Shown one piece after another: positions 37,159 through 45,839 of a stretch of DNA of 58,054 nt. The DNA lies in the NCBI RefSeq assembly GCF_017883985.1, contig NZ_PRDG01000007.1:1-58054 (forward strand), given 5' to 3'. The notes beneath the pieces were generated by a model. The model saw nothing but the letters and a program-made list of their open reading frames with translations. It was not told the origin of the DNA and did no database searches. This DNA is from Streptococcus oricebi (GTDB taxonomy: Bacteria; Bacillota; Bacilli; Lactobacillales; Streptococcaceae). Numbering within the stretch: the first letter of the stretch is position 1; each line of letters begins with the position of its first letter. The position numbers and the translations under genes are program-made.

Positions 37159-38450
37159 CCTATCATTATACGGATGAGCAATTAAATAATGTAAACTGGA
37201 ATTACTCAGTCTATAGTGTCAATAAAACCTTTGTTAAAAACTATAATGAAAAAGCTAGAAAAAATGGCGAAAAAGAGATACAGTACATTACTCCTACTCC
37301 TCAAAATAAAAATGAGAAAAATATTATTTATACACAAGACGGTCAACGTTTCCAAGTCGTTGCTACCAAAACAGATAAGGAGACAGGCTTTGACGGCATG
37401 GCGGTAGCGCCCATTGTCAATGGCAAGCCCGACTATCAGAGTGTCGCTATTATCGCCGCAGGGACTGACCCCAATAACAAAACAGAAAATCCGGCTTGGA
37501 ATGGGATTGTATCTAGAGATTTTCAAAGTGCGATAGATGGAAAATTGAGCGGTCTTTCTCCTCAGTATAAAATTTTGGATAAGTTTGTCAAAGAGGTCAA
37601 AGACGACCCTCGCTATCAAGTCACCCATTTATCTGGCTACTCGCAAGGCTCTTATGTGCTCAAAGCAGGGGCAAAGTATGGTATTCCCGTAACAACCTTT
37701 AATTCTTGGTTTAAGTATGAAAGTTTAACCAAAAAAGAAAAAGACTTTCTGACTAAACATCCCGACCTCTATCGAGATTATCGCAAAATAGATGATGAAG
37801 TGGTCAAATGGAATGACGGAAATCACCCTGGTCTTTATTATAATAAAGACCATAAATTAGACGATAGTATTAAAATTTACTGGGTGGACGGCACAAGCCA
37901 CAAAATCGAGGACTGGAAGTTTGATAAGAAAACGGGTAGGGTTATCAATGAAAACGGACAGGTCTTGGCTAGTCAGTCTACACAGGCTGTTTTAGATACG
38001 GTGCGGGTCATGACCCAATTTAAGGACTTGAAAAAGAAGTTGTCAGCAGGCGGTCTTTCTCGGTCTGAGCAGATTTTTCTGGATAGTGTGCAGGGGACAG
38101 CCCTAGGCTCGGCGATTGCAGCAGCAGCTCAAATGGGAGCAGACCAGATTGCCAGCCTAGCTCAAAATTGTCAGGCACAAGCAGAGGAACTTTGGGCAGG
38201 AATTGACTTTACTAGGTATCAGCATTTGAGCCCAGCTGAGGTAGAGGCAGCCTTTGCTGCCGAAGGAGTTACCCGAGCAAGCCTTGTAGAGGAATTTCAG
38301 GTTCATAGCGAGGCTGTCAAGGATAAGGCCGCAAGTTTAGCAGGAGATTTTGCGGACTTAAGCGGTCGCTTACAGCAGGGAATGGAGCAAGTGCTTGCGA
38401 CTGATCAGAAAATGGCCAGGGAGTTTCAAGTATGGAAAGACCAGATGTAG
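37155..38450 (+). CDS. Type VII secreted lipase-like effector with C-terminal targeting domain (TslA-like)
   Basis: A 431-residue protein. The N-terminal part (about 1-275) has an alpha/beta-hydrolase look: strand and oxyanion-type SVAIIAAGTD (96-105) and the nucleophile elbow HLSGYSQGS with Ser163 in GxSxG; a His near 249 (DGTSHKIED) could be catalytic. The C-terminal part (about 280-431) is all-helical, with SAGGLSRSEQIFLDS and a WKDQM end, and is closely related to the free-standing product at 47217. This reversed order, toxin first and LXG-like module last, is that of the staphylococcal effector TslA. No signal peptide. It overlaps the immunity candidate before it and the partner gene after it. 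Needs a type VII secretion system encoded elsewhere. Confidence 0.8.
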   Translation: MTYHYTDEQLNNVNWNYSVYSVNKTFVKNYNEKARKNGEKEIQYITPTPQNKNEKNIIYTQDGQRFQVVATKTDKETGFDGMAVAPIVNGKPDYQSVAIIAAGTDPNNKTENPAWNGIVSRDFQSAIDGKLSGLSPQYKILDKFVKEVKDDPRYQVTHLSGYSQGSYVLKAGAKYGIPVTTFNSWFKYESLTKKEKDFLTKHPDLYRDYRKIDDEVVKWNDGNHPGLYYNKDHKLDDSIKIYWVDGTSHKIEDWKFDKKTGRVINENGQVLASQSTQAVLDTVRVMTQFKDLKKKLSAGGLSRSEQIFLDSVQGTALGSAIAAAAQMGADQIASLAQNCQAQAEELWAGIDFTRYQHLSPAEVEAAFAAEGVTRASLVEEFQVHSEAVKDKAASLAGDFADLSGRLQQGMEQVLATDQKMAREFQVWKDQM

Positions 38451-38812
38451 AAGCGAGAAAAAAGAAGGAACGGCAACTTTTTGAGTTGGAGGATGACTAT
38501 CGTTTGGGGAAAAAGTTCTTTGAGCAAGTGCAAGAAGAGACCTATGCCGACTATTTAGAGCTTTCCCGCTTTATTGACCAAGAAGAGGACTTGAGGCTGG
38601 AGCTCTTGCATAGGAACTCGGACCTCTCACTAGGAGAAGTTTCTTTTTTGAGAGATTTGGCTGGACAGCGTTTAGAGGCCAGGGAGGTTTATCAAGCTAG
38701 GTCTAGAAGTTTGGAACAAATAGAAGACGATTATGACCGTTCCTTTAAGAAAGAGTGTAATCAACTGGAAGATGAGATAGAAAGGTTGGGCAAGACAAAT
38801 GATGATAACTAG
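38432..38812 (+). CDS. Type VII effector partner, coiled-coil type (first)
   Basis: A 126-residue, highly charged, all-helical protein (MERPDVEARKKKERQLFELE ..., ending RLGKTNDDN). It overlaps the effector gene by 19 bases and the next gene by 14. The position and type match the small partner proteins of LXG effectors (Lap2/DUF3958-like) that cap the helical targeting domain before export. Its counterpart at 47693 has the same place, start and size. Family assignment is by architecture and recall. Confidence 0.65.
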   Translation: MERPDVEARKKKERQLFELEDDYRLGKKFFEQVQEETYADYLELSRFIDQEEDLRLELLHRNSDLSLGEVSFLRDLAGQRLEAREVYQARSRSLEQIEDDYDRSFKKECNQLEDEIERLGKTNDDN

Positions 38813-39092
38813 TGACGGTACCTATACAGATAAAGAGTACCAGCATGCTTTAAAGCAGCTCTACCGTAGCATGGAGCGACAACGAATTAGTTTAGAAGCT
38901 CAAGTGCTTAAGGCAAGATTAGAAGGCCTCAAGAAAACCTTCGATATAGGAAGTCAGTTTCTTGCTAGTCATATCAAGGACGATATTCAGTCTATTTCTT
39001 CCAATATGGACAAGTCCATTAAGGGGGCAATTCGGACGGAACTAGAGGCCGGAATCAAGGATAAACTGAAGCAGTATGACCATTTTGTCTAA
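38799..39092 (+). CDS. Type VII effector partner, WXG100-like size (second)
   Basis: A 97-residue helical protein (MMITSDGTYTDKEY ...; FLASHIKDDIQSISSNMDKS; ends KQYDHFV). Its C-terminal half aligns with the 97-residue product at 48112 (SQLDTAIRG region). It resembles the Lap1/DUF3130-type partners that carry export signals for LXG effectors. Two in-frame ATGs at the start; either may be used. A terminator overlaps the stop codon. Confidence 0.65.
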   Translation: MMITSDGTYTDKEYQHALKQLYRSMERQRISLEAQVLKARLEGLKKTFDIGSQFLASHIKDDIQSISSNMDKSIKGAIRTELEAGIKDKLKQYDHFV

Positions 39093-39117
39093 GGGTGCTA
39101 ACCCTTTTTTCTTTTTA
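39091..39117 (+). terminator. Terminator of the lipase effector operon
   Basis: AAGGGT, 4 nt, ACCCTT followed by TTTTCTTTTT. The stem begins within the stop codon. Confidence 0.8.
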
Positions 39118-39140
39118 GGCTTGAGAGGAAATCAAACACA

Positions 39141-39177
39141 AAAAACTAGAACCCAGCTAAGCTGGGTTCTAGTTTTT
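39141..39177. terminator. Bidirectional terminator
   Basis: A perfect 17-bp stem (AAAAACTAGAACCCAGC, TAA, its complement) with T-runs both ways. Mainly ends the leftward gntR-type gene, whose stop overlaps it. Confidence 0.88.
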
Positions 39178-39893
39178 TAGCGATCGCGGTCACGAGAGAT
39201 AAATTTAATCTTGTAAAAATCTCCTCGTTTGTAGGTTTCGCTATATTCCAAGATTTGGCCGGTGCTTTCTAGCTGGGTCGTCTTGAGCTGGCGAATGGCT
39301 GGAAAGTTGGGGTCAATCCCTAGTTTAGCAGCAATGGCTTGGGGTGTTGGAAAGACTAGTTCATTGATTTCTTCAAAGTGCTCATCATTCATGTGGATGT
39401 GGTAGTCAGCTTTAAAGCGACCATAGATAGAACTATAGTAGTCTAGGTCTGGATAGTTGGCATTGATATATTGTTCAGGAATATAGGACTGATGATAGAT
39501 GTAGGTGATACCATTGGTCTTTCGGACGCGTTCAATCTTGTAGTAAAATTGATGGCTCTTGAGACCAAGCTTGTCTAAGAATTGCCAATCATTTCCTCGC
39601 TCAATGGATAATACTTGAACCTGGTCATTTTGGGCCGGAAAGACCTCTACATCTGAAAACTCTACGAGCTTGTGCTTACGGGCTCGCGAGACAAAGGTTC
39701 CTTTTCCTTGCTGGCGAATGATGTAGCCGTCATTGGCTAGCTCATTCAGGGCTCTGACAACAGTGATAGAACTCACATCATACATTTCAATCAATTCGGC
39801 CTCGGTATAAAACTTATCGCCATTTTCAAATTGACCCGAAATAATCTTATGCTTGAGTTCATCTTTGATATATTGATATTTAGGGATTGCCAT
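39177..39893 (-). CDS. GntR/HutC-family regulator of the bga operon
   Basis: A 238-residue regulator with an N-terminal winged helix (about 1-70, KYQYIKDELKHKIISGQF, SSITVVRALNELANDGYI) and a C-terminal UTRA effector domain (about 90-232). It is divergent from bgaC, so it probably represses the beta-galactosidase/PTS operon until a sugar phosphate binds; the pneumococcal neighbour is called BgaR. GAGGTGAG ribosome site. Confidence 0.9.
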   Translation of the reverse strand: MAIPKYQYIKDELKHKIISGQFENGDKFYTEAELIEMYDVSSITVVRALNELANDGYIIRQQGKGTFVSRARKHKLVEFSDVEVFPAQNDQVQVLSIERGNDWQFLDKLGLKSHQFYYKIERVRKTNGITYIYHQSYIPEQYINANYPDLDYYSSIYGRFKADYHIHMNDEHFEEINELVFPTPQAIAAKLGIDPNFPAIRQLKTTQLESTGQILEYSETYKRGDFYKIKFISRDRDR

Positions 39894-39964
39894 TTATCTC
39901 ACCTCGCTTTAATACCCCTTTCTATAAAATTTTACCATAATTTTAAAAAAAATGAAAAAAACTA

Positions 39965-39993
39965 TTGACATTTTTAAATAAATTTATTATATT
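39965..39993 (+). promoter_or_regulatory. bgaC operon promoter
   Basis: Perfect TTGACA, 17 nt, TATATT; expected start near 40000. Confidence 0.8.
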
Positions 39994-39999
39994 AACTAG

Positions 40000-40013
40000 T
40001 GAAAAGGTTTTCA
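40000..40013 (+). promoter_or_regulatory. cre-like site at the bgaC transcription start
   Basis: TGAAAAGGTTTTCA matches TGNAARCGNWWWCA in 13 of 14 bases and is a TGAAAA/TTTTCA palindrome. At the start point, bound CcpA would block transcription. The divergent GntR protein may also bind near here (TTAACTAGT at 39992-40000). Confidence 0.55.
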
Positions 40014-40033
40014 AAATAGAAGAAGGTGATAAA

Positions 40034-41821
40034 GTGGCAAGATTTGAGATCAAGGATGACTTCTATTTGGATGACCAGCCATTTAAGATTTTGTCTGGGG
40101 CCATCCATTATTTTAGGATTCATCCAGAAGATTGGTATCATTCTTTATATAACCTCAAGGCCTTGGGTTTCAATACGGTCGAGACCTATATTCCCTGGAA
40201 CAGGCATGAGCCTCGCAAGGGTCAGTTTGACTTTGAGGGGATGCTGGATATCGAGCGTTTTTTGCAAATTGCCCAGGATTTGGGCTTGTATGCGATTGTC
40301 CGGCCCTCGCCTTATATTTGCGCGGAATGGGAGTTTGGTGGTTTACCAGCCTGGCTCTTGGAGGAGCCCATGCGGGTGCGCTCGTCAGATCCAGCCTATC
40401 TAGCAGCGGTGGCTGGCTATTATGAGCAGTTGTTGCCCCGTCTTGCTCCCCGCCAGCTTCAGCATGGGGGCAATATTCTCATGATTCAGGTGGAAAATGA
40501 GTATGGTTCTTACGGGGAGGACAAGGCCTATCTGAGGGCTGTTAAGGACCTCTTAGTAGAGGGTGGGATAGACTGTCCCCTCTTTACCTCGGATGGACCC
40601 TGGCGAGCCACTCTTAGGGCAGGGACCCTGATTGAGGACCACGTTTTGGTGACTGGTAATTTTGGCTCCAAGGCGGCCTATAATTTCAGCCAGATGCAGG
40701 AGTTTTTCGCTGAGCATGGGAAAAAATGGCCGCTCATGTGTATGGAATTTTGGGACGGCTGGTTTAACCGCTGGAAAGAGCCTATTATTAAGCGGGACCC
40801 CAAGGAGTTGGCTCAGGCGGTTAAGGAGGTCCTAGAGCTAGGCAGTATTAACCTCTATATGTTTCATGGGGGGACCAACTTTGGTTTTATGAATGGCTGC
40901 TCGGCCAGGGGGACAATGGACCTGCCCCAGGTGACCTCTTATGACTATGATGCCCTACTTGATGAAGCGGGCAATCCGACAGCCAAGTATGAGGCGGTGA
41001 GGGAGATGCTAGCCCAGAGTTTTCCAGAATACCCACAGCTTACGCCCTTAAGAAAGGACAGTATGGAGCAGAGGGGCATTCCACTTAGCCAGAAGGTCAG
41101 TCTCTTTGCCACCTTAGATAGACTTAGCCAGCCGGTTTCCAGCCTCTATCCCTTGAGTATGGAAAAGCTGGGCCAGTCTTATGGCTATCTGCTCTATCGG
41201 ACAAGGGCTGAATGGGATGCCACAGAAGAGCGTCTCAGACTGATTGATGGTAGGGACCGGGCCCAGGTCTTTGTGGACGGTCAACACTTGGCCAGCCAGT
41301 ATCAGACCGAAATTGGCGAGGACATTTTTGTTTCAGGTCAGCCTCGGGAGTCCCAGCAACTTGATATTCTGATAGAAAATATGGGGCGGGTCAATTATGG
41401 CCACAAGCTCCTGAGTGATACCCAGAAAAAAGGTCTTCGGACTGGTGTCTGCAAGGACCTGCACTTCTTGCTTGACTGGCAGCACTATTCTCTAGAAGAT
41501 ATTGACCCAGACCAGATTGACTTTGAAGGGCAATGGCAGGCCCAACAACCCGCCTTTTATGCCTATGACTTTGAGCTTGTCGAGTGCAAGGACAGCTATC
41601 TGGATCTGTCAGGCTTTGGCAAGGGCGTTGCCTTTGTCAATGGTTTTCACATCGGTCGTTTTTGGAATGTTGGGCCGACCCTGTCGCTTTATATTCCACA
41701 TGGCCTCTTGAAAAAAGGTTCTAATCGTATCGTCATTTTTGAGACGGAGGGCGAATATCAGACCCAATTAAACTTAGTAAAAAAACCTATATTTAAGGAT
41801 ATAGGGGGGGAAAATTTATGA
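40034..41821 (+). CDS. bgaC: Beta-galactosidase BgaC, GH35
   Basis: A 595-residue family 35 glycosidase; the pneumococcal enzyme releases beta-1,3-linked galactose. Catalytic acid/base Glu in QVENEYGSY (about 156) and nucleophile Glu in MCMEFWDGWF (238) are present. A TIM barrel (1-330) is followed by beta domains. GTG 40034 is chosen with GAAGGTG upstream, since it gives MARFEIKDDFYLD like the pneumococcal protein and the upstream frame starts at the -35 hexamer. No signal peptide or LPXTG, also true of pneumococcal BgaC. It overlaps the PTS gene by 4 bases. Confidence 0.94.
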   Translation: MARFEIKDDFYLDDQPFKILSGAIHYFRIHPEDWYHSLYNLKALGFNTVETYIPWNRHEPRKGQFDFEGMLDIERFLQIAQDLGLYAIVRPSPYICAEWEFGGLPAWLLEEPMRVRSSDPAYLAAVAGYYEQLLPRLAPRQLQHGGNILMIQVENEYGSYGEDKAYLRAVKDLLVEGGIDCPLFTSDGPWRATLRAGTLIEDHVLVTGNFGSKAAYNFSQMQEFFAEHGKKWPLMCMEFWDGWFNRWKEPIIKRDPKELAQAVKEVLELGSINLYMFHGGTNFGFMNGCSARGTMDLPQVTSYDYDALLDEAGNPTAKYEAVREMLAQSFPEYPQLTPLRKDSMEQRGIPLSQKVSLFATLDRLSQPVSSLYPLSMEKLGQSYGYLLYRTRAEWDATEERLRLIDGRDRAQVFVDGQHLASQYQTEIGEDIFVSGQPRESQQLDILIENMGRVNYGHKLLSDTQKKGLRTGVCKDLHFLLDWQHYSLEDIDPDQIDFEGQWQAQQPAFYAYDFELVECKDSYLDLSGFGKGVAFVNGFHIGRFWNVGPTLSLYIPHGLLKKGSNRIVIFETEGEYQTQLNLVKKPIFKDIGGENL

Positions 41822-42294
41822 CAATTATTGCTAATCGCATCGATGGACGCTTGATTCATGGTCAGGTGGCCAATCTCTGGACCACTAAGCTAGGTATTTC
41901 TCGCATCATGGTGATTGATGATGAGGTAGCAGAAAATCCTATTGAAAAAAGTGGCTTAAAGCTAGCGACACCAGCTGGTGTCAAGCTTAGCGTGCTACCA
42001 GTAGCCAAGGCTGCTGAAAACATCTTGGCCGGCAAGTATGATTCACAACGTTTATTGATTGTGGCTCGAAAACCAGACCGCTTCTTACGTTTGCTGGAGG
42101 CCGGAGTGGCTCTTGATAGTCTCAATGTGGGCAATATGTCCCAGACACCAGAGACTCACTCCATTACCCGTTCGATCAATGTGGTCGATCAAGATATTCA
42201 AGTCTTCCACCAATTAGCCGAAAAAGGAGTCAAATTGACGGCCCAAATGGTGCCTAATGACCCGGTTGAAGACTTTATGAAATTACTCAAGTAG
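41818..42294 (+). CDS. PTS mannose-family IIB component
   Basis: A 158-residue IIB of the mannose/fructose/sorbose group; His14 in RIDGRLIHGQV takes phosphate from IIA and passes it to the sugar. First of four PTS genes in the order IIB-IIC-IID-IIA. The sugar is probably galacto-N-biose-like or N-acetylgalactosamine, judged from bgaC and agaS nearby (inference). Confidence 0.93.
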   Translation: MTIIANRIDGRLIHGQVANLWTTKLGISRIMVIDDEVAENPIEKSGLKLATPAGVKLSVLPVAKAAENILAGKYDSQRLLIVARKPDRFLRLLEAGVALDSLNVGNMSQTPETHSITRSINVVDQDIQVFHQLAEKGVKLTAQMVPNDPVEDFMKLLK

Positions 42295-42319
42295 TATAAA
42301 ATTTTAGGAGGACATTGTT

Positions 42320-43240
42320 ATGATACAATGGTGGCAAATTCTTTTGCTGACGCTGTATTCAGCGTATCAAATCTTGGACGAGTTGACAATCGTGTCGTCA
42401 GCTGGTTCTCCTGTTTTTGCAGGATTTATCACTGGTCTAGTGATGGGAAATATGACCACTGGTCTCTTGATTGGGGGGAGTCTCCAACTGGTGGTGCTAG
42501 GTGTTGGGACCTTCGGTGGGGCCTCTCGGATTGACGCGACTTCAGGAGCGGTCCTTGCGACAGCCTTCTCGATTGCGACAGGGATTGACCCTGAGTTGGC
42601 TATTTCAGCCATTGCCGTACCGGTAGCTGCCCTTCTGGTCTATACAGACGTTTTGGGTCGTTTTTCAACTACCTACTTTGCCCACAGGATTGATAAGCAT
42701 GTGGAAAACTTCAATTACAAGGGCATTGAGCGCAACTACCTACTAGGAGCTCTTCCTTGGGCCCTTTCTCGGGCTCTGCCAGTCTTTCTGGCTCTGGCCC
42801 TTGGTGGTCCAGCTGTCCAAGCCTTTGCGGACTGGATTAAGAATAATGCCCAATGGTTGGCTGACGGTCTCATCTTGGCCGGTAAGATGCTGCCAGGTGT
42901 CGGTTTTGCTATCTTGCTTCGCTATCTGCCAGTCAAAAAAAACTTGGCTTACCTGGGTCTAGGCTTTGCGATTACAGCTATGTTAACCACCTTGTACGGC
43001 TATGTGACTACTTTGGGCAATGGCGTGACTGCCCTTTACGGTATCCCTCTGGTCAAGGACTTGGTCGATAAGGAAAAATTAGCAGCCTTTGCGGGCTCCT
43101 TTAACGGCCTCCCAATGATTGGGATTGCAGTGATTGGCTTTGCACTAGCTGCTATTAGTTATAAGAATGCCATCAGCCGTCCAGTAGCTGCGGCGGCAGC
43201 ACCTTCAGAAAGTGGGGAGATTGAAGATGACGAACTCTAA
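42320..43240 (+). CDS. PTS mannose-family IIC component
   Basis: A 306-residue membrane permease with many hydrophobic segments (MIQWWQILLLTLYSAYQILDE, GSLQLVVLGVGTFGG). Forms the channel together with IID. AGGAGG ribosome site. Ends 14 bases inside the IID gene. Confidence 0.93.
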   Translation: MIQWWQILLLTLYSAYQILDELTIVSSAGSPVFAGFITGLVMGNMTTGLLIGGSLQLVVLGVGTFGGASRIDATSGAVLATAFSIATGIDPELAISAIAVPVAALLVYTDVLGRFSTTYFAHRIDKHVENFNYKGIERNYLLGALPWALSRALPVFLALALGGPAVQAFADWIKNNAQWLADGLILAGKMLPGVGFAILLRYLPVKKNLAYLGLGFAITAMLTTLYGYVTTLGNGVTALYGIPLVKDLVDKEKLAAFAGSFNGLPMIGIAVIGFALAAISYKNAISRPVAAAAAPSESGEIEDDEL

Positions 43241-44054
43241 GTATAAATTAAGCAAGGAAGACTTTAAACAAATCAATCGCCGGAGTTTATTTACCTTCCA
43301 GTGGGGTTGGAACTATGAGCGCATGCAGGGGTCGAGCTATCTCTATATGATTTTGCCCCAGTTACGCAAGATGTATGGAGACGGAACTCCTGAACTCAAG
43401 GAAATGATGAAGACCCATACCCAATTCTTTAATACTTCAAACTTTTTCCATACGATTATTGCTGGGATTGACCTAGCCCTTGAGGAAAATGAAGGGGTGG
43501 CCTCTAAGGAGGCTGTAACCGGACTGAAAACTGGTCTGATGGGACCTTTCGCAGCCATTGGAGATGCCATTTTTGGGGCCACTATTCCTGCCATTATGGG
43601 AGGTCTAGCAGCTGGTCTGGCTAAGGAAGGTAGCTTTGTCGGTATCCTCTTGTGGGTGGCAGTCGCTATGGGAATCAATGTCTTTCGTTGGAAACAGCTG
43701 GAATTTGCCTATAAGGAAGGTAGCAACCTTGTAACCACCATGCAGGACAAATTATCAGCTCTGACAGATGCAGCAACGGTTCTGGGAACCTTTATGGTGG
43801 GAGCCTTGATTGCGACCATGATTAACTTTAAGTTCACCCTGGAACAAAACTTTGGCGGAGTCAACTTTAACCTGCAATCCACTCTGGACTCTGTCTTTCC
43901 TCGGATTCTCCCAGCCCTTTTTGCAGCCTTTATTTTCTGGCTCTTGGGTAAGAAGGGAATGAACTCCACTAAGGCTATCTTCTTGGTTATTGCCATTGCC
44001 ATTGGGGTATCCTTCCTGGGTCATCTCCTCAAGACACCAATTCTAGGCGTTTAG
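43227..44054 (+). CDS. PTS mannose-family IID component
   Basis: A 275-residue IID with the family start (SKEDFKQINRRSLFTFQWGWNYERMQG) and C-terminal membrane segments. ATG 43227 has GGGGAG 7 nt upstream; the in-frame GTG at 43212 gives an unlikely extension. Partner of IIC. Confidence 0.93.
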   Translation: MTNSKYKLSKEDFKQINRRSLFTFQWGWNYERMQGSSYLYMILPQLRKMYGDGTPELKEMMKTHTQFFNTSNFFHTIIAGIDLALEENEGVASKEAVTGLKTGLMGPFAAIGDAIFGATIPAIMGGLAAGLAKEGSFVGILLWVAVAMGINVFRWKQLEFAYKEGSNLVTTMQDKLSALTDAATVLGTFMVGALIATMINFKFTLEQNFGGVNFNLQSTLDSVFPRILPALFAAFIFWLLGKKGMNSTKAIFLVIAIAIGVSFLGHLLKTPILGV

Positions 44055-44064
44055 GAGAGTCCTT

Positions 44065-44472
44065 ATGATGACCAAACAGTTGATTTTAGTCAGCCATGGA
44101 CGCTTTTGTGAGGAGCTGAAAAAAAGTACGGAGATGATTATGGGTCCCCAAGACAGCATTCATCCCGTAGCCCTCTTGCCGGAGGACGGTCCAGAGGACT
44201 TTGAGAAAAAATTCCTGGCAACCATTGAGAACCTAGATAATTACCTAGTTTTTGCCGATCTTCTGGGAGGGACTCCCTGTAATGTGGTTAGTCGCTTGAT
44301 TATGGAAGGGCGGGATATTGAGCTCTATGCTGGCATGAACATGCCCATGATTATTGAGTTTATCAATTCCTCTCTGGTCGGTGTCGAGGCCGACTATCAG
44401 GAAAAAGCCGCAGAAAATATCGTCAAAGTCAATGACCTCCTAGCAGGCCTCTTGGTTGACGATGATGACTAG
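44065..44472 (+). CDS. PTS mannose-family IIA component
   Basis: A 135-residue IIA; His11 in LILVSHGRF is the site phosphorylated by HPr. LLGGTPCNVV is the family glycine motif. Fourth PTS gene; a structured gap separates it from agaS. Confidence 0.93.
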   Translation: MMTKQLILVSHGRFCEELKKSTEMIMGPQDSIHPVALLPEDGPEDFEKKFLATIENLDNYLVFADLLGGTPCNVVSRLIMEGRDIELYAGMNMPMIIEFINSSLVGVEADYQEKAAENIVKVNDLLAGLLVDDDD

Positions 44473-44564
44473 GATTTGGTAGGAAAGTAGGTTTTCTAGC
44501 CTTGCAGGTTAGCAAGCCAGCTCGCAAGGCCCAGCCAGGCCTTGATTAGCCAGTGCCAAATCCT
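44471..44564 (+). other. Structured element between PTS IIA and agaS
   Basis: AGGATTTGG (44471-44479) pairs perfectly with CCAAATCCT (44556-44564), enclosing GCCTTGC/GCAAGGC (44499-44505 with 44524-44530). No T-run, so read-through is expected. Perhaps an mRNA processing or stability structure. Confidence 0.45.
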
Positions 44565-44590
44565 TTAGATGGAGAAAGAGAAGGAGACTT

Positions 44591-45754
44591 ATGCTTGATT
44601 ATTCTCAGCAAGACCTAGAGGCCCTAGGAGCTGACATTACGACAAGAGAAATCTACCAGCAACCGCAGGTCTGGCAGCAAGCCTTTGCCAATTACCAGAA
44701 AAAAAAGGAGCAGATAGAGCAGTTTTTAGTAGCCATTAGCAGTCAGGCTCGCCCTGTTCGGGTTATTTTTACCGGGGCAGGCACTTCTGCCTATGTGGGA
44801 GATACCTTGCTACCTCATTTAAGAGAGGTCAGTCAGGACCAGCCCTGGGACTTCTATTCGGTGGCAACGACCGATATTTTAGCCCGCCCCCTGACCTATC
44901 TGAAAAGAGAAATCACAACCATTTTGGTTTCCTTTGCCCGCAGCGGTAATTCACCAGAGAGTGTGGCCTGTGTGGATCTGGCTAAGCAGTTGGTCGATAA
45001 TCTCTACCAAATTACAATTACCTGTGCAGAGCAAGGCCAGTTGGCCTTGCAGGCTAGGGGAGACGAGCGCAATCTGCTCTTATTGCAACCAGCCGCTTCT
45101 AACGACGCCGGCTTTGCCATGACTAGCAGTTTTAGCTCCATGCTCCTGACGGCCCTCTTGGTCTTTGATCCGGCTGATTTATCTGTAAAAACAGATAAAT
45201 TCACAGGCCTCCTTAAGCTGACGACAGCGGTTTTCGATGGGCTTGATCAGCTTGCAAGTCTGCTCCAAAAGGACTTTAAGCGGGTCATCTATCTGGGAGC
45301 GGGTCCCTTCTTTGGCCTGGCCCATGAAGCCCAGCTCAAGGTTCTGGAGTTGACTGCCGGTCAGATTGCGACCATGTATGAGAGTCCTCTAGGCTTTCGG
45401 CATGGTCCCAAGTCCCTGGTTGATAGCGATAGCCTAGTTATCGTCTTTGGTTCTAGCAATCCCTATACCAAGCTCTATGATTTGGATTTGGTGCGCGAGC
45501 TAGCTGGAGACGGCATTGCCCGCGGTCTGGTCCTTGCGACCCAGACCAAGGAAGACTTGGAACAGGTTGACCAGCTAGTGCTAGGAGGTCAGCCGACAGA
45601 TGACATCTACCTAGCCTTTCCTTATCTGGTCTACGCCCAGCTCTTGGCCCTTTTGACCGCCATCAAGCTAGGAAATAGACCAGATACCCCTTCACCGACG
45701 GGGACTGTCAATCGGGTCGTTCAAGGAGTCCTTGTCCACCCCTTTGAGCCCTAG
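44591..45754 (+). CDS. agaS: SIS-domain sugar isomerase/deaminase AgaS
   Basis: A 387-residue protein with two SIS domains (FTGAGTSAYVGDTLLP at about 58; VSFARSGNSPESVA at about 114; ESPLGFRHGPKSLV at about 270). AgaS proteins act on galactosamine-6-phosphate-type sugars, as deaminase/isomerase, so this should process the PTS product. GAAGGAG ribosome site. Confidence 0.9.
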   Translation: MLDYSQQDLEALGADITTREIYQQPQVWQQAFANYQKKKEQIEQFLVAISSQARPVRVIFTGAGTSAYVGDTLLPHLREVSQDQPWDFYSVATTDILARPLTYLKREITTILVSFARSGNSPESVACVDLAKQLVDNLYQITITCAEQGQLALQARGDERNLLLLQPAASNDAGFAMTSSFSSMLLTALLVFDPADLSVKTDKFTGLLKLTTAVFDGLDQLASLLQKDFKRVIYLGAGPFFGLAHEAQLKVLELTAGQIATMYESPLGFRHGPKSLVDSDSLVIVFGSSNPYTKLYDLDLVRELAGDGIARGLVLATQTKEDLEQVDQLVLGGQPTDDIYLAFPYLVYAQLLALLTAIKLGNRPDTPSPTGTVNRVVQGVLVHPFEP

Positions 45755-45760
45755 CTAGAG

Positions 45761-45791
45761 CTTGCTTGATTCACCCTACAAGCCAAGCAAG
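45761..45791 (+). other. Hairpin between agaS and galM
   Basis: CTTGCTTG (45761-45768) and CAAGCAAG (45784-45791) form a perfect 8-bp stem with a 15-nt loop and no T-run. Confidence 0.4.
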
Positions 45792-45839
45792 TTACCTAGT
45801 GCTAAAGCCTCAAGGATGAAAAAATCAGAAGGAGCAGAG

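Larger units (their letters stand above)
35989..37440 (+). repeat. 708-bp tandem duplication (immunity + lipase start)
   Basis: The segment from 35989 recurs from 36697, offset exactly 708 bp. Promoter region, ribosome site, start codon and first codons are nearly identical (GTGTGATTTTCAAGCAAAATC, then TAGTATAATGGAG, AAAGGAGTT). Each unit holds a membrane-anchored protein gene and the 5' part of the lipase gene. In unit 1 the lipase part is frameshifted and stops at 36697, where unit 2 begins. The two anchored proteins have diverged a lot, so the event is old or the copies diversified under selection. Confidence 0.85.
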
